Source: VAZQ01 sp035293945 (GTDB lineage: Bacteria; Pseudomonadota; Alphaproteobacteria; Rhizobiales; Xanthobacteraceae). Taken from it: 64,000 bases of DNA. The position numbers were made by a program, and so were the translations under genes. Under the pieces are notes generated by a model, which was not told the origin of the DNA, ran no database searches, and saw only the letters and a list, made by a program, of their open reading frames with translations. The DNA lies in NCBI GenBank assembly GCA_035293945.1, contig DATGLV010000025.1, forward strand, positions 99,681 to 163,680, given 5' to 3'. Position 1 is the stretch's first letter, and every line of letters starts with the position of its first letter. Positions 25,862 through 34,693 of this stretch are shown here, in pieces.

Positions 25862-27510
25862 TGGGGCCTTCCGGCTGTCGTGGTTGAAGCGCGAACGTCG
25901 ATGAAATGTCCCTCGGGGGTGAACGGGTCGGGCTTGACATCGGCACGGTTCCACCACCCTCCCCCGAGCGCCTGGTACAGGGCTGCCGTATCGGCAAGCC
26001 GTGCCGCCTGCGCCTGCACCAAAGTGAGCCGCGCCTGTTGGTAGGTACGCTGTGCGGTGAGCAGGTTCACATAGGGGATCGAGCCGAGGCGATATTGGCT
26101 CCGGATGAGCTCAAGGCTGTCGGAGGCGGCCTGCGTCGCCTTATCCTGCGCGCTGAGCGCAGTGGCATCGGCCTGCAGCGCTTTCAGGACATCGGCCACG
26201 TTCTGGAATGCCATCAACACCGTGCTCTTGTATTGCGCGGCCGCCGCCTCATAGGCCGCCTCCGCCGCGCGCTCCTGGTGCAGCAGCGTGCCGCCGTGGA
26301 AGATCGGCTGTGTGGCGCTCGCGCCGATATTCCAGATGATGCTGCCGGGCGTGAGCAGCGTCGCGGTCGAGAGCGCCGCGCTGCCATACTCGCCGGTCAA
26401 GTTGATTTGCGGCAGCCGGTTGGCGATGGCGACGCCGACCTGGGCGCTCGCCTGATGCAGCTGTGCTTCTGCGGCGCGGATGTCGGGACGTTGCTCCACC
26501 AGACGCGACGGCAGGCTGACCGGCAGGTTGGTGGGCAGCCGCAGCATGCTCACGTCCAGCGCCGGCGTTTCCTCGTTGGGAAAGCGGCCGGTCAGCTCCT
26601 GCAGCAGGTGCCGTTGTTGCGCCAGCTGCTTCTGCAGCACCGGCAGGGTCGCTTGCGATTGCGCGAGCTCCGATTGCTGCGCCAGCACATCCGTCCTGGC
26701 GACGCTGCCGAGATTGAACTGCTGCTGGATCAGGTCCAGCTGATCGGTCTGGGCCTTGATGATCTCTTCTGTGGCTTCGATCTGCCCCCGCAGAGAGAAT
26801 TCCTGGATCGCGGCGGTTACGACATTCGCGGTCAGAGTAAGATAGGTCGCCTCAAGCTCGAAGCGCTGGTAGTCGACTTGTGCTTCGTTTGACTCGATCT
26901 GGCGGCGTTTGCCGCCGAACAGATCGGGCGAATAAGAGACATTCACGGAAGTCTGAAACAGATTGAAGAGAATCGGTTTTCCGGATTGCCCGAACGTTGC
27001 CGGCGAAAACTGCTGTCGCGTCGCGGATGCATTGCCGTCGATACTGGGCAGCAGCACGCCCGCCTGTGCGTAGAGAGTCTCCTGCGCCTGCCAGAGCGTT
27101 GCTTGCGCCGCTTCCAAGCTCGGATTGGCGAGGAGCGCGTCGGCCACGAGCTTGTCGAGCTGGCGCGAATGGAAGACGCGCCACCAGTCACCCGGAATGT
27201 CTCGGCCCTTTAGGAACTTTTGCGCCTCGCCGTTGTCCACAGGGGCGGAATCGGTCTCCGGGAGTTTCCCTCCTGGTGTAAAGCCGGCGGTGAGCGGCAG
27301 CGCAGGGACGACGAAGTCCGGGCCGACCATGCAGCCGGCCAGCGTCAAGCTCGCCAGCGCAACGGCAGCGATCGACACGTAAGAGCCGAGCGCAATCCCT
27401 CTCCCTTCCCTCCCCAGCAAGCGGGGGAAGGTCAGGGTGAGGAAATTGGTGCGGGGCGGCAAGCCGCCCCAGCGATCCCTAACGCGAAAGTCGATCCACA
27501 CCTTGCGCAC
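25858..27510 (-). CDS. RND efflux outer-membrane lipoprotein, NodT family
   Basis: TolC-like channel component. Seen: lipobox LTLAGC with Cys at residue 60 of the longest frame, MVGPDF next to it as in NodT/OprM proteins, and two OEP repeats (about 115-300 and 320-530) rich in coiled-coil helices. First gene of the efflux operon. Start uncertain: the longest frame begins at GTG 27510; GTG 27501 has aagggg 8 bases upstream; GTG 27378 would give a normal lipoprotein signal and exclude the CCCTCTCC-type repeat at 27397-27442, which otherwise is translated into the leader. Confidence 0.9.
   Translation of the reverse strand: MRKVWIDFRVRDRWGGLPPRTNFLTLTFPRLLGREGRGIALGSYVSIAAVALASLTLAGCMVGPDFVVPALPLTAGFTPGGKLPETDSAPVDNGEAQKFLKGRDIPGDWWRVFHSRQLDKLVADALLANPSLEAAQATLWQAQETLYAQAGVLLPSIDGNASATRQQFSPATFGQSGKPILFNLFQTSVNVSYSPDLFGGKRRQIESNEAQVDYQRFELEATYLTLTANVVTAAIQEFSLRGQIEATEEIIKAQTDQLDLIQQQFNLGSVARTDVLAQQSELAQSQATLPVLQKQLAQQRHLLQELTGRFPNEETPALDVSMLRLPTNLPVSLPSRLVEQRPDIRAAEAQLHQASAQVGVAIANRLPQINLTGEYGSAALSTATLLTPGSIIWNIGASATQPIFHGGTLLHQERAAEAAYEAAAAQYKSTVLMAFQNVADVLKALQADATALSAQDKATQAASDSLELIRSQYRLGSIPYVNLLTAQRTYQQARLTLVQAQAARLADTAALYQALGGGWWNRADVKPDPFTPEGHFIDVRASTTTAGRPQ
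27397..27442. repeat. CCCTCTCC-type inverted repeat in the leader of the OMF gene
   Basis: ccctctcccttccctccccagc followed by gcgggggaaggtcagggtgagg forms an imperfect inverted repeat of about 46 bases. Similar sequences occur in gaps at 7905-8048, 32570-32690 and 38766-38990. Its presence here bears on whether the OMF start is at 27378 or upstream. Confidence 0.6.
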
Positions 27511-27530
27511 CCCTTAACAAAAGGACAATA

Positions 27531-27558
27531 GTTATTTACTATCCGGTTAGTCAATAAC
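27531..27558. promoter_or_regulatory. probable TetR operator of the RND efflux operon
   Basis: Imperfect palindrome: gttatttacta (27531-27541), 6-base spacer tccggt, tagtcaataac (27548-27558). The 11-base arms differ at one position. It lies in the 106-base gap between the divergent tetR and efflux genes, in an AT-rich patch that should hold both promoters, the normal place for an AcrR/NalC-like operator. Confidence 0.75.
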
Positions 27559-27616
27559 GTCGCGCGATTCGCCTGTGGAGCAGTCATCGCGCGTATAACA
27601 AGAGCCCGGGGCTAGC

Positions 27617-28264
27617 ATGACCGATATCTCAGAGGTGGCAGCAGCCGCTCCGGAAGCCAGGCGTCGGCGCAAGGCCGAGCGGCCCAAGGAGATATTGGAG
27701 GCCGCCTTCGAGGAATTTGCGCGTAACGGCTATGCGGCGAGCACGCTCGACCAGGTAGCGGAACGCGCCGGCGTCACCAAGGGCACGATCTACGTCTATT
27801 TCGAGAACAAGGAACATCTCTTCATCTCGATGGTGAGGGAGTTCACCAAGGCGGGGCTCGATACCGTGCACGAGATGTTCGAGCAGCATGAGGGCTCGAC
27901 CGCCGACTTGTTGCGCGCACAGTTTTCCTTCATCTATCAGCACATCGTCGGTGACCGGCGGCGCCGCGAGGTGGTGCGCATGCTGATCGCGGAAGCGTCG
28001 CGCTTTCCGGCTCTGGCGGACCGCTATTACGAGGAGATCCACCGGCCATGCCTTTCGCTGTTGCAGAAGGCGCTTCAGCGGGGCATCGACCGCGGTGAAA
28101 TCCGCCGCTCTGCCGTCATCGATTGCCCGCAGGTGATCATCGCGCCGATAGCGCTCGTCGACCTCTGGATGATCATGTACGACACCCGCCAGCCGCTCGA
28201 TCTCAAGGCTTATTTCGACGCGCACCTCGAATTGGTTCTGAACGGCTTGTTGACAACGAGCTGA
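27617..28264 (+). CDS. TetR/AcrR family repressor of the efflux operon
   Basis: 215 aa regulator. Seen: Arg/Lys-rich N-terminal arm (ARRRRKAERPKEIL), helix-turn-helix at about 42-63 (STLDQVAERAGVTKGTIYVYFENKEHLF), and an all-helical ligand-binding C-terminus. Divergent from the OMF-MFP-RND operon with a palindrome between them, so it most likely represses the pump and itself and releases DNA when a pump substrate binds. The inducing ligand cannot be read from the sequence. Confidence 0.92.
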   Translation: MTDISEVAAAAPEARRRRKAERPKEILEAAFEEFARNGYAASTLDQVAERAGVTKGTIYVYFENKEHLFISMVREFTKAGLDTVHEMFEQHEGSTADLLRAQFSFIYQHIVGDRRRREVVRMLIAEASRFPALADRYYEEIHRPCLSLLQKALQRGIDRGEIRRSAVIDCPQVIIAPIALVDLWMIMYDTRQPLDLKAYFDAHLELVLNGLLTTS

Positions 28265-28389
28265 GGCACGATTTGCCGAGCTGGGCTCGGTCTCGACTTG
28301 CTTTCAACCATCTGGACTTGGCCCCTCTCCTGCGCGAAATTCACGCGTAAAGACGTCCTCGAAGGACGCTTCAAATAAGGGAGGTTGCC

Positions 28390-29166
28390 ATGATCCGTGC
28401 AGTGTTACCCGTTTTGGCGCTATCGCTGGCAGTCACGATCGCGGTCGGCCCGGCGCGGGCCGAGATGAAGAAGGAATGGATCGAGTACAGTCAGGGCGAC
28501 ACGAAGCTAAAGGGCTACTTCATTTATGACGACAAGGTGACCGGCAAGCACCCGGCGGTGCTGATGATCCACGACCGCGCCGGCATGTCGGATACCGCGC
28601 TCCAGCACGCCGAGATCTGGGCCAAGCTCGGCTACCCGACCTTTGCGGCGGACATTTACGGCTTCGGCCAGGGCGTGCTCCCCAAGACCGTCCCGGAGAT
28701 GGAGGCGCAAACCGACATCTACACACACAACCACCCGCTGATGCGGGCGCGCACTCAAGCCGGCTTCGATACGCTCGCGAAAAACCCGCTGGTCGATGCA
28801 TCCAAGATCGCGCTCATCGGGTACTGCTTCGGCGGTGCCGTCGGCCTCGAGTTCAGCTCGACCGGCGCTCCGCTTGCCGCCAATGTGGCGATCCACGGCT
28901 CCTTCCGCGACCGCGACGCAGATTGGGCGAAGAACGTGAAGGGCATGTATCTGATCCTGCACGGCGCCGACGACATGGGTTATCCGCTCACCACCGTCAA
29001 TGGTGTGATCAATGATCTGCGCGCCGCCAAGGTGCCGTTCGAGCTCGAAGTCTACAGCGGCACCGGCCACGGCTTCTCGACGCCGAAGAATCCTGCCGAG
29101 GAACGCGCCAATGCGGAATCGATCGCGACGACCGCGCGGACGCTGAAGCAGATTTTCGGAATTTGA
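28390..29166 (+). CDS. exported dienelactone hydrolase family protein
   Basis: Alpha/beta hydrolase of the DLH family, 258 aa. Seen: signal peptide (1-24, ending ARA), nucleophile Cys146 in GYCFGG, acid Asp194 or Asp195 in HGADD, and His227 in GTGHGF. DLH enzymes open lactone rings, for example in chlorocatechol breakdown, but exported members have wider ester or lactone substrates. An aagggaggttgcc stretch precedes ATG 28390. Followed by a small palindromic repeat (29182-29263) and a convergent Bug gene. Confidence 0.88.
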   Translation: MIRAVLPVLALSLAVTIAVGPARAEMKKEWIEYSQGDTKLKGYFIYDDKVTGKHPAVLMIHDRAGMSDTALQHAEIWAKLGYPTFAADIYGFGQGVLPKTVPEMEAQTDIYTHNHPLMRARTQAGFDTLAKNPLVDASKIALIGYCFGGAVGLEFSSTGAPLAANVAIHGSFRDRDADWAKNVKGMYLILHGADDMGYPLTTVNGVINDLRAAKVPFELEVYSGTGHGFSTPKNPAEERANAESIATTARTLKQIFGI

Positions 29167-29181
29167 CAGGCTGCGGGTACG

Positions 29182-29263
29182 CTTGTCCGGTCCTTGAGCC
29201 GGGACCGTTGCGGGCGCGGGCCTCTGAGAGCTTGGAACGGTCCGGGTCGGAGCCCGGGACAAG
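29182..29263. repeat. palindromic repeat (cttgtccggtcc...cccgggacaag)
   Basis: About 80 bases; arms cttgtccggtccttgagccgggacc and ggtccgggtcggagcccgggacaag are imperfect inverted copies. It lies between convergent genes and may act as a transcript-end hairpin. It belongs to the CTTGTCCCGG-type elements of this bacterial group. Confidence 0.7.
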
Positions 29264-29284
29264 TTCATCAACGATCCAGGGCCC

Positions 29285-30247
29285 CTACTCCGGCGTAATG
29301 CCGGCGGCCTTGACGACCTGCGCCCATTTCTCGATCTCGGCCGGAATGAATTGTTGCAGCTCATCCGGCGTGCTGGTGAGCGGATTGATGGCCAGTGTTT
29401 CCAGTCGCTCGCCGACGTCCGGGCGTGCAAGATAGGCCATCAGCACCGCATCAAGCTTATCGATCACCGGCCTCGGCGTGCCGGCACGCGCCACCACGGA
29501 GAACCAGCCGCTCGCCGCATAGCCGGGCAGCCCCGCTTCCGCGATGGTCGGAATGTCGGGCGCGGCCTTTACGCGCGCCTGCGAAGTGACCCCGTAGGCG
29601 CGCACCTTTCCGCTGGTGATCATCGGCATTCCGACCGCGAGATCGACCATCATCATGTCGAGGCGCCCTGCAACCAAATCGGTGAGCGCCGGAAGGCTGC
29701 CGCGATACGGCACGTGTTGGGCGGTGCCTCCAATCATCTTGAGGAACATTTCCATGAACAGGTGATGCGGCGTCGAGAGCCCGGAGCTGCCGTAGGTTAG
29801 TTGACCGGGCTTGCTTCTGATCAGCGAGATGAGCTCAGGCAGGGCCGTGACGTCGAGCCCAGGATTGGCTACAAGCGCGAACTCGGCCGATCCGACCAGG
29901 CCGACCGGCGCGAAATCCTTGACGGTGTCATACGGCAGAGATTTGTAGACGCTCGGGCCGATGGCGAGCGTGGTGACCGGCGCGAGCAGCAGCGTGTAGC
30001 CGTCGGGCGCGGATTTGGCGACCGCCGTCGCCGCAATCACGGTGCCGGCGCCGGTGCGGTTTTCCACCACGAAGGGCTGCTTGAGCTTGTCCTGCAGCTC
30101 CTGTGCGAGCATGCGGGCCAGGATGTCGGAGCCGCCACCCGCCGGGAATGGACAGATGAACGTCACCGGCCGCTGCGGATAGTCCTCGGCCTCGGCACGA
30201 GGAAACACGGCCAGAACGACCGCGACCAGCAGGACAGGGAGCCTCAC
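29285..30247 (-). CDS. Bug-type tripartite tricarboxylate transporter receptor
   Basis: Periplasmic carboxylate receptor, 321 aa. Seen: signal peptide, YPQRPVTFICPFPAGGGSDILARML (ligand loop), VENRTGAGTVIAA, and LTYGSSGLSTPHHL, all hallmarks of Bug proteins. The start is GTG 30247, which overlaps the TGA of the upstream metallo-hydrolase gene (GTGA at 30247-30244). That direct coupling of a receptor to a cytoplasmic hydrolase is unusual. No TctAB membrane proteins nearby. Confidence 0.88.
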   Translation of the reverse strand: MRLPVLLVAVVLAVFPRAEAEDYPQRPVTFICPFPAGGGSDILARMLAQELQDKLKQPFVVENRTGAGTVIAATAVAKSAPDGYTLLLAPVTTLAIGPSVYKSLPYDTVKDFAPVGLVGSAEFALVANPGLDVTALPELISLIRSKPGQLTYGSSGLSTPHHLFMEMFLKMIGGTAQHVPYRGSLPALTDLVAGRLDMMMVDLAVGMPMITSGKVRAYGVTSQARVKAAPDIPTIAEAGLPGYAASGWFSVVARAGTPRPVIDKLDAVLMAYLARPDVGERLETLAINPLTSTPDELQQFIPAEIEKWAQVVKAAGITPE

Positions 30248-31332
30248 AGCTCGACCACCTTGGATGTGATGACCTCGCGCGGTGCAAGGCAATCGCGCCA
30301 CAGGGCCAAGAAATGCGTGTCGCCAAAGGCCGGGATCAATTGACGCGGCCCGACGCGCTCGATCAACTGCACATTTTGCGCGAAGGTCGGGTGCACGTTC
30401 CAGCGCTGGAACTGCGCGCGACCGCCATCAAGAAGTGCGCGCGACGTGGTGCCATCGGCGACATGCCCGGTAAGCACGATCGCCGGATCGGCCTGGTCAC
30501 GCCAGCGGCTGACCAACGCAGCTGCAACCCCGACATCCGCGGATGCGCCATGCGCCAACATGACGCCGCTTGAGGGAGAATCTCCATCGAGCTCACGCGC
30601 CTCGCGCACGAGCCGTTCGAGCGCCGGCACACTGGCGGGCCGCGCCGACGCGCGAGCGGATTGAGTCAACTGGATCGCCACCTCGCGCACCGCCGCGTCG
30701 ATGGCCACGGGGAAGCCCGCGGCCTGCAGGAAGATTGCCATCTCCACCGCGCGCCCGTCGGGAGGCACCGGCAGCAGCATCGCGCCGCGTTGTTCGGCAA
30801 GGTCGGCAAGCGCTGCGCGCTGGCGGCTCTGCATCTCCTCGGCATCCCCATAGGATGCATCGAAGATCATGGTCGCGGCCGCGGGCGGCGGATCAAAACA
30901 ATAGACGCTCGACTCGGTCGAGCAGTCTCCCATGTAGAGGAGCCCGGCGCCGGCATCGAGCCTTAGCCACACGCCGCCGGGGGCATGACCGTCCGCACCG
31001 GTCTCGATGTCAATGCCCAGCACTTGCGTGCGGCCGCGGATCGGAACCGGATGCGCCGCCATGCCGTGCGGCAGGCGCGTCATCACGGGCTCGGTCGCAA
31101 AGATGGGAGGAGAGCCGATGCGGTCGCGGAGCCGCAACGCGCCGGCATGGTCCTTGTGGGCGTGGCTCAAAACGATCGCATCGACGCGCCCGATGGCGCT
31201 GAAGTCGGGGAGCACGCCGGGTTCGGGGCCTTCACCGCAATCAAGCAGCATGCGACGGCCGTCCGCCTCGACCAGGAAGGCGGCCGGTTCCTTTCCCCCT
31301 GCGCCCGATATCGTGATCAGCCGCGCATTCAT
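30244..31332 (-). CDS. MBL-fold metallo-hydrolase with beta-CASP-like C-terminus
   Basis: 362 aa. Seen: metal site SHAHKDH near residue 57, later DCSTES and the conserved LTGHVADGTTSR segment, then WNVHPTFAQN and IPAFGD near the C-terminus. This resembles the beta-CASP plan used by RNase J/CPSF-type nucleases, though motifs are degenerate and the substrate could be a small molecule. No signal peptide, so cytoplasmic. Translationally coupled to the Bug receptor downstream. Confidence 0.8.
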   Translation of the reverse strand: MNARLITISGAGGKEPAAFLVEADGRRMLLDCGEGPEPGVLPDFSAIGRVDAIVLSHAHKDHAGALRLRDRIGSPPIFATEPVMTRLPHGMAAHPVPIRGRTQVLGIDIETGADGHAPGGVWLRLDAGAGLLYMGDCSTESSVYCFDPPPAAATMIFDASYGDAEEMQSRQRAALADLAEQRGAMLLPVPPDGRAVEMAIFLQAAGFPVAIDAAVREVAIQLTQSARASARPASVPALERLVREARELDGDSPSSGVMLAHGASADVGVAAALVSRWRDQADPAIVLTGHVADGTTSRALLDGGRAQFQRWNVHPTFAQNVQLIERVGPRQLIPAFGDTHFLALWRDCLAPREVITSKVVEL

Positions 31333-31379
31333 GTTCGCCTAACTCGCTCGCAGCAGCTCTGGTTCGAAGGGCGCGCCGC

Positions 31380-31772
31380 CTAACGATAGAGGCCGCCAAG
31401 CTCGCGTGGCAACATATAGTCTCCGGGGCTCAGCGTGGTGCCGCCCGGCACCACGCTCTTCTCGATCATGATGGCGATCTCGGCATCGACTCCGGCGGGA
31501 TCGACGGCTGCATCCACGGCCGGCACTTTCGGCAGTATCGTCCTTTCATCCGCCTCGAAGGCGAGGAGCGCCTTCGCGCGCGTTGAATAGACGCCGGCCA
31601 CCAGGGGAAAGCCGGTGCCGTTGTTGTTGAACATGATGCCGGGCCCCTGTCGCCGGTAGCTTTGCTTAATCGCCTTGCCGACGTCGGCAAGCGCGATGGG
31701 CCGGGCGATGTCGATCAGCTCGCCGCGCCGGCGCAGCGCGTCCAGGAATTGGCGAAAGTCCTGATAGGGCAT
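31380..31772 (-). pseudogene. UbiD-family decarboxylase, N-terminal fragment
   Basis: 130 codons. Seen: residues 1-about 85 match the N-terminus of UbiD-type prenylated-FMN decarboxylases (YQDFRQFLDALRRRGELIDI, KAIKQSYRRQGPGIMFNNNGTGFPLVAGVYSTRAKALLAFE). The protein then ends after 45 unrelated-looking residues, while UbiD enzymes need about 450-500 aa including the prFMN and Glu-Arg-Glu active site. No continuation was found downstream on either frame. It is most likely a remnant left by a deletion; a small standalone regulatory protein cannot be excluded. Confidence 0.65.
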
Positions 31773-32017
31773 GGGCGGTCTCCTGGCGCGCGATCTGCCG
31801 CGACCATACCGAGGGACAAGGCCCAAGTGAACGGAAACAGCTTCGGTACCAGGACCAATGCGCGGCCAAGTGAATACTTCCGGCTGATTTACCCCAGCTC
31901 GAGCACCGGATTAGCTGGCGCCCGCAAGCGTCCAGATTCCGAAACAGCGCGGCCCAGCTTCGAGCGAATTTCGGCATCGATGCGAGCAAGCTCTCCAGGG
32001 AATCGGGAGCCGGCGCA

Positions 32018-32266
32018 ATGCTCAGCGACCGCCAATCTGAACAACCCGCGACCGCCGCTCCGGTCATGCCGTCAGCCGTGGGCGATGCGCGCGGAGAGTG
32101 GTGGCGAAGGCGGGCGGCTGCGATCCGCAGCATGCTGGCCGAGTGGCGTCGGCGCCATCGTTCGCGCCGAGAATTGCGCGGGCTCGATCCCTACCAAGTC
32201 CGCGACTTCTGCCTCGACCCCATGGTGGCGGAACGTGAGAACACGAAACCGTTCTGGCGAGAATGA
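32018..32266 (+). CDS. DUF1127 family small protein
   Basis: 82 aa. Seen: basic N-terminal half (WWRRRAAAIRSMLAEWRRRHRSRRELRGLDPYQVRD) and a C-terminal ENTKPFWRE, the pattern of DUF1127 proteins common in alphaproteobacteria. Longer members have roles in RNA turnover and phosphate or carbon physiology. The role of this one is unknown. It sits 46 bases upstream of a small membrane protein and could share a transcript with it. Confidence 0.8.
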   Translation: MLSDRQSEQPATAAPVMPSAVGDARGEWWRRRAAAIRSMLAEWRRRHRSRRELRGLDPYQVRDFCLDPMVAERENTKPFWRE

Positions 32267-32312
32267 AGCCCGTTCGCTTCGCCGCCCGACGCGAAACCAG
32301 AGGAGGTGAACA

Positions 32313-32501
32313 ATGCCGACGACACTTCGCTCCGCCAGATTGAACGACAAATTGGCCGTCGAGCACGAACGGGAGGAGTCTGGCCCCATGTTTGCTCTCG
32401 CCTGTGGCTTGGTTCTACTCCTGGCCGCCGCAGCGATATTTACTCTGCCAATGGCGCTGAATGCAGATACTAGCGACATGACGTGGCTGATGGCGCCATG
32501 A
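32313..32501 (+). CDS. small single-span membrane protein
   Basis: 62 aa, not recognised. Seen: a very strong ribosome-binding site (agaggaggtgaac) just before ATG 32313, a polar N-terminus (about 25 residues) and one membrane segment (about 27-49). The optimal Shine-Dalgarno spacing and its place directly after the DUF1127 gene support a real gene. Confidence 0.65.
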   Translation: MPTTLRSARLNDKLAVEHEREESGPMFALACGLVLLLAAAAIFTLPMALNADTSDMTWLMAP

Positions 32502-32899
32502 TTCTCCCGGGCGGCGGCGGCCAGACCTATCGCCGCGTCGCGCCTGGCGGCGCTTGAATGAGGCGAGGGCCGCTCACTCCTTCTCGCCTTTGCGGAGAAG
32601 GGCGGGATGAGGGAGGGCAGACGCGGCGATACAGATAGACGGTGTCCCACTCACCCCACCTCTCCCTAACTGGGCAAAGGGTGGGAAACGCCTCGCCTCC
32701 TATCGCCTGCTTACCCGACCCATTGCGCTAACTTGGGGTAAGGCGGAGCACCTGCGGAAGAAGCTTGCGCTTGCGCTTCCTCCCGGCGCAAGATTGTGCT
32801 GCGGCTGCGAGGGACAAGCGAAGATCTAAAGCGCACGAGAGCACGCGCCCTTCCGCTTCCGGACCGAGGAAGAACCGCCGCCACCAGGGAGGCTTGCGG
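32502..32899. other. intergenic region upstream of PQQ dehydrogenase 2
   Basis: About 400 bases without a supported gene. It holds CCCTCTCC/GGGAGAGG-type repeat material at about 32565-32690 (cactccttctcgcctttgcggagaagggcgggatgag; cccacctctccctaactgggcaaagggtggg) and, closer to the gene, a C/G-rich stretch with the likely promoter. A cttgcgcttgcgcttcc direct repeat lies at 32765-32780. Confidence 0.45.
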
Positions 32900-34642
32900 A
32901 TGAAATCAATCAAGCACCACGCTGCCAGGCTGCCGGTCAGCGCAACACTTGGACTGGCCTGCACGGCTTTGAGCATCGCGTCCGCGCATGCGGCCGATGT
33001 CACTTACGAGCGGCTCGTCAATCCGGAGCCGCAGAACTGGCTCCAGCACCACCGCGATTACAGCGCGCAGCGCTATTCACCCCTTGATGTCATCAACAAG
33101 TCGAACATCAAGAACCTGAAGCTCGCCTTCGCGGTGCCGCTCGGCGGCAAGTCCGCAGGCGAAAGCCTCGAGGCAACGCCTCTAGTCGAGGATGGCTTCA
33201 TGTACATGGTCGACAGCTGGGGCGTGGTCTACAAGATTGATGTGCGCTCGGGCACCGCCGGCACCATCGTCTGGAAGATGGATCCCAAGGAGGCGAACCA
33301 GGATCGCAACCGCGGTGTCGCGCTGTGGGGCAACCTTGTCATCTCGGTCACCGGCTACGCGGGCCGCGTGGTGGCAACCGACAAGGAAACCGGCCAGGTG
33401 GTGTGGGACAAGAACCTCACCGACCAGGCCGATCTCGAGCTCACCGCAGCCCCGCTGGCGCTCAAGGACGAGATCCTGATCGGCGGCTCCGGTGGCGATC
33501 GCGGCCTGCGCGGCTGGCTCGCCGCGCTCGACCCCACGACCGGCGAGGTCAAATGGAAGACCTATTCGGTGCCGGCGCCGGGCGAGCCCGGCAGCGAGAC
33601 CTGGAAAGACAAGGTCAATGCTTATCTCACCGGCGGCGGCTCTTTCTACGGCACCGGCGCGTATGATCCGAAAAACAACTTGACCTACTGGGGGTCAGGC
33701 AACCCGGTCCCGCCTTACGATCCCTCCTACCGGCCGGGCGACAATCTCTATACGTCGAGCGCCATCGCGTTCGATGCGGGAAACGGCAAGATCACCTGGT
33801 GGCACCAATACACGCCCAATGACGACCGCGACTACGACGAGACCGGTGCTCACGTCCTTATCGATACCAAGATCAATGGCGAGGACCGCAAGATCGTCGC
33901 CCATGCCGGGCGCAACGGCTTCACCTACAGCTTCGACCGCCTGAGCGGGCAGTTCCTCAAGGCCACCCAGCATGTCAAGGTGCTCACCTGGACCAAAGGC
34001 ATCGATCCCAAGACCGGCAAGCCGATCGACTACGATCCCAATCGCGACGTGCAGATCTACAATGAGAGCGCCGCGGACCTCGCCGACAAGGCGAAGCGGC
34101 AGATCTGCCCAAGCATCACCGGCGGCACTAATTTCTGGCCGGTGACCTACAGCCGCAAGACCGGCTATCTGTACATCCCGGCCTATGAGGGCTGCGGCAC
34201 GGTGACGGTCGACGCCAGCGCCCACGTCAAGGGCAAGTTCAACGGCGGCAACCCCGGCGAAAGCGGACCGATCACCAGCTCCGTCACCATGCTCGATCCG
34301 GTTTCCGGAGAGATCAAGAAGCGCGCCGAGTTTCCTTACCCAAACTCTTCGGGCACGCTTTCGACCACCGGAGGCCTGGTGTTCACCGGCATGCTCGATG
34401 GCACCGTCGTGGCGCTCGACGACGAGACGCTCACCGAGCTGTGGCGCTTCAACGTCGGCACCGGATTCAATGCCGCGCCGATGACCTACGCGATCAACGG
34501 CAAGCAATATATCGCGATCTCCTCCGGCGTCTGCTGTGTGCGCCCGTCCGGGCAGATCAGCAATTCGCTTTCCGCCGTGAAGCGCAATCCGGAGCTGCGC
34601 AATCAGTCGAACGCGACGGTGCTGTACGTGTTCGGCCTCTGA
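32900..34642 (+). CDS. PQQ-dependent dehydrogenase 2
   Basis: 580 aa periplasmic quinoprotein dehydrogenase. Seen: signal peptide (cut near AHAAD, residue 31), propeller repeats, SGNP (Asn268), and NDDRDYDE with catalytic Asp311 followed by Asp313. The ligand Glu position aligns by eye with Asp200. No vicinal Cys pair near residue 100; the only CC is at SSGVCCVRPSG near the C-terminus. It is closer in length and sequence to dehydrogenase 3 (49629) than to dehydrogenase 1. Start ATG 32900 follows agggaggcttgcgg. A terminator hairpin follows at 34660. Substrate unknown. Confidence 0.92.
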   Translation: MKSIKHHAARLPVSATLGLACTALSIASAHAADVTYERLVNPEPQNWLQHHRDYSAQRYSPLDVINKSNIKNLKLAFAVPLGGKSAGESLEATPLVEDGFMYMVDSWGVVYKIDVRSGTAGTIVWKMDPKEANQDRNRGVALWGNLVISVTGYAGRVVATDKETGQVVWDKNLTDQADLELTAAPLALKDEILIGGSGGDRGLRGWLAALDPTTGEVKWKTYSVPAPGEPGSETWKDKVNAYLTGGGSFYGTGAYDPKNNLTYWGSGNPVPPYDPSYRPGDNLYTSSAIAFDAGNGKITWWHQYTPNDDRDYDETGAHVLIDTKINGEDRKIVAHAGRNGFTYSFDRLSGQFLKATQHVKVLTWTKGIDPKTGKPIDYDPNRDVQIYNESAADLADKAKRQICPSITGGTNFWPVTYSRKTGYLYIPAYEGCGTVTVDASAHVKGKFNGGNPGESGPITSSVTMLDPVSGEIKKRAEFPYPNSSGTLSTTGGLVFTGMLDGTVVALDDETLTELWRFNVGTGFNAAPMTYAINGKQYIAISSGVCCVRPSGQISNSLSAVKRNPELRNQSNATVLYVFGL

Positions 34643-34659
34643 GCTCCGTTTCATGAACT

Positions 34660-34693
34660 GGCGGACGGGCCGAACGCCCGTTCGCCGATTTTT
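34660..34693 (+). terminator. Rho-independent terminator after PQQ dehydrogenase 2
   Basis: ggcggacggg (34660-34669), 7-base loop, cccgttcgcc (34677-34686), then ga and five T. The 10-bp stem has one G-U pair. It begins 18 bases after the stop codon. Confidence 0.8.

Noticed and set aside
27397..27510. Long leader of the OMF lipoprotein as a true N-terminal domain
   Set aside because: It contains a CCCTCTCC-type repeat and precedes a normal lipobox, so it is more likely a leader artefact; the choice of start was left open.
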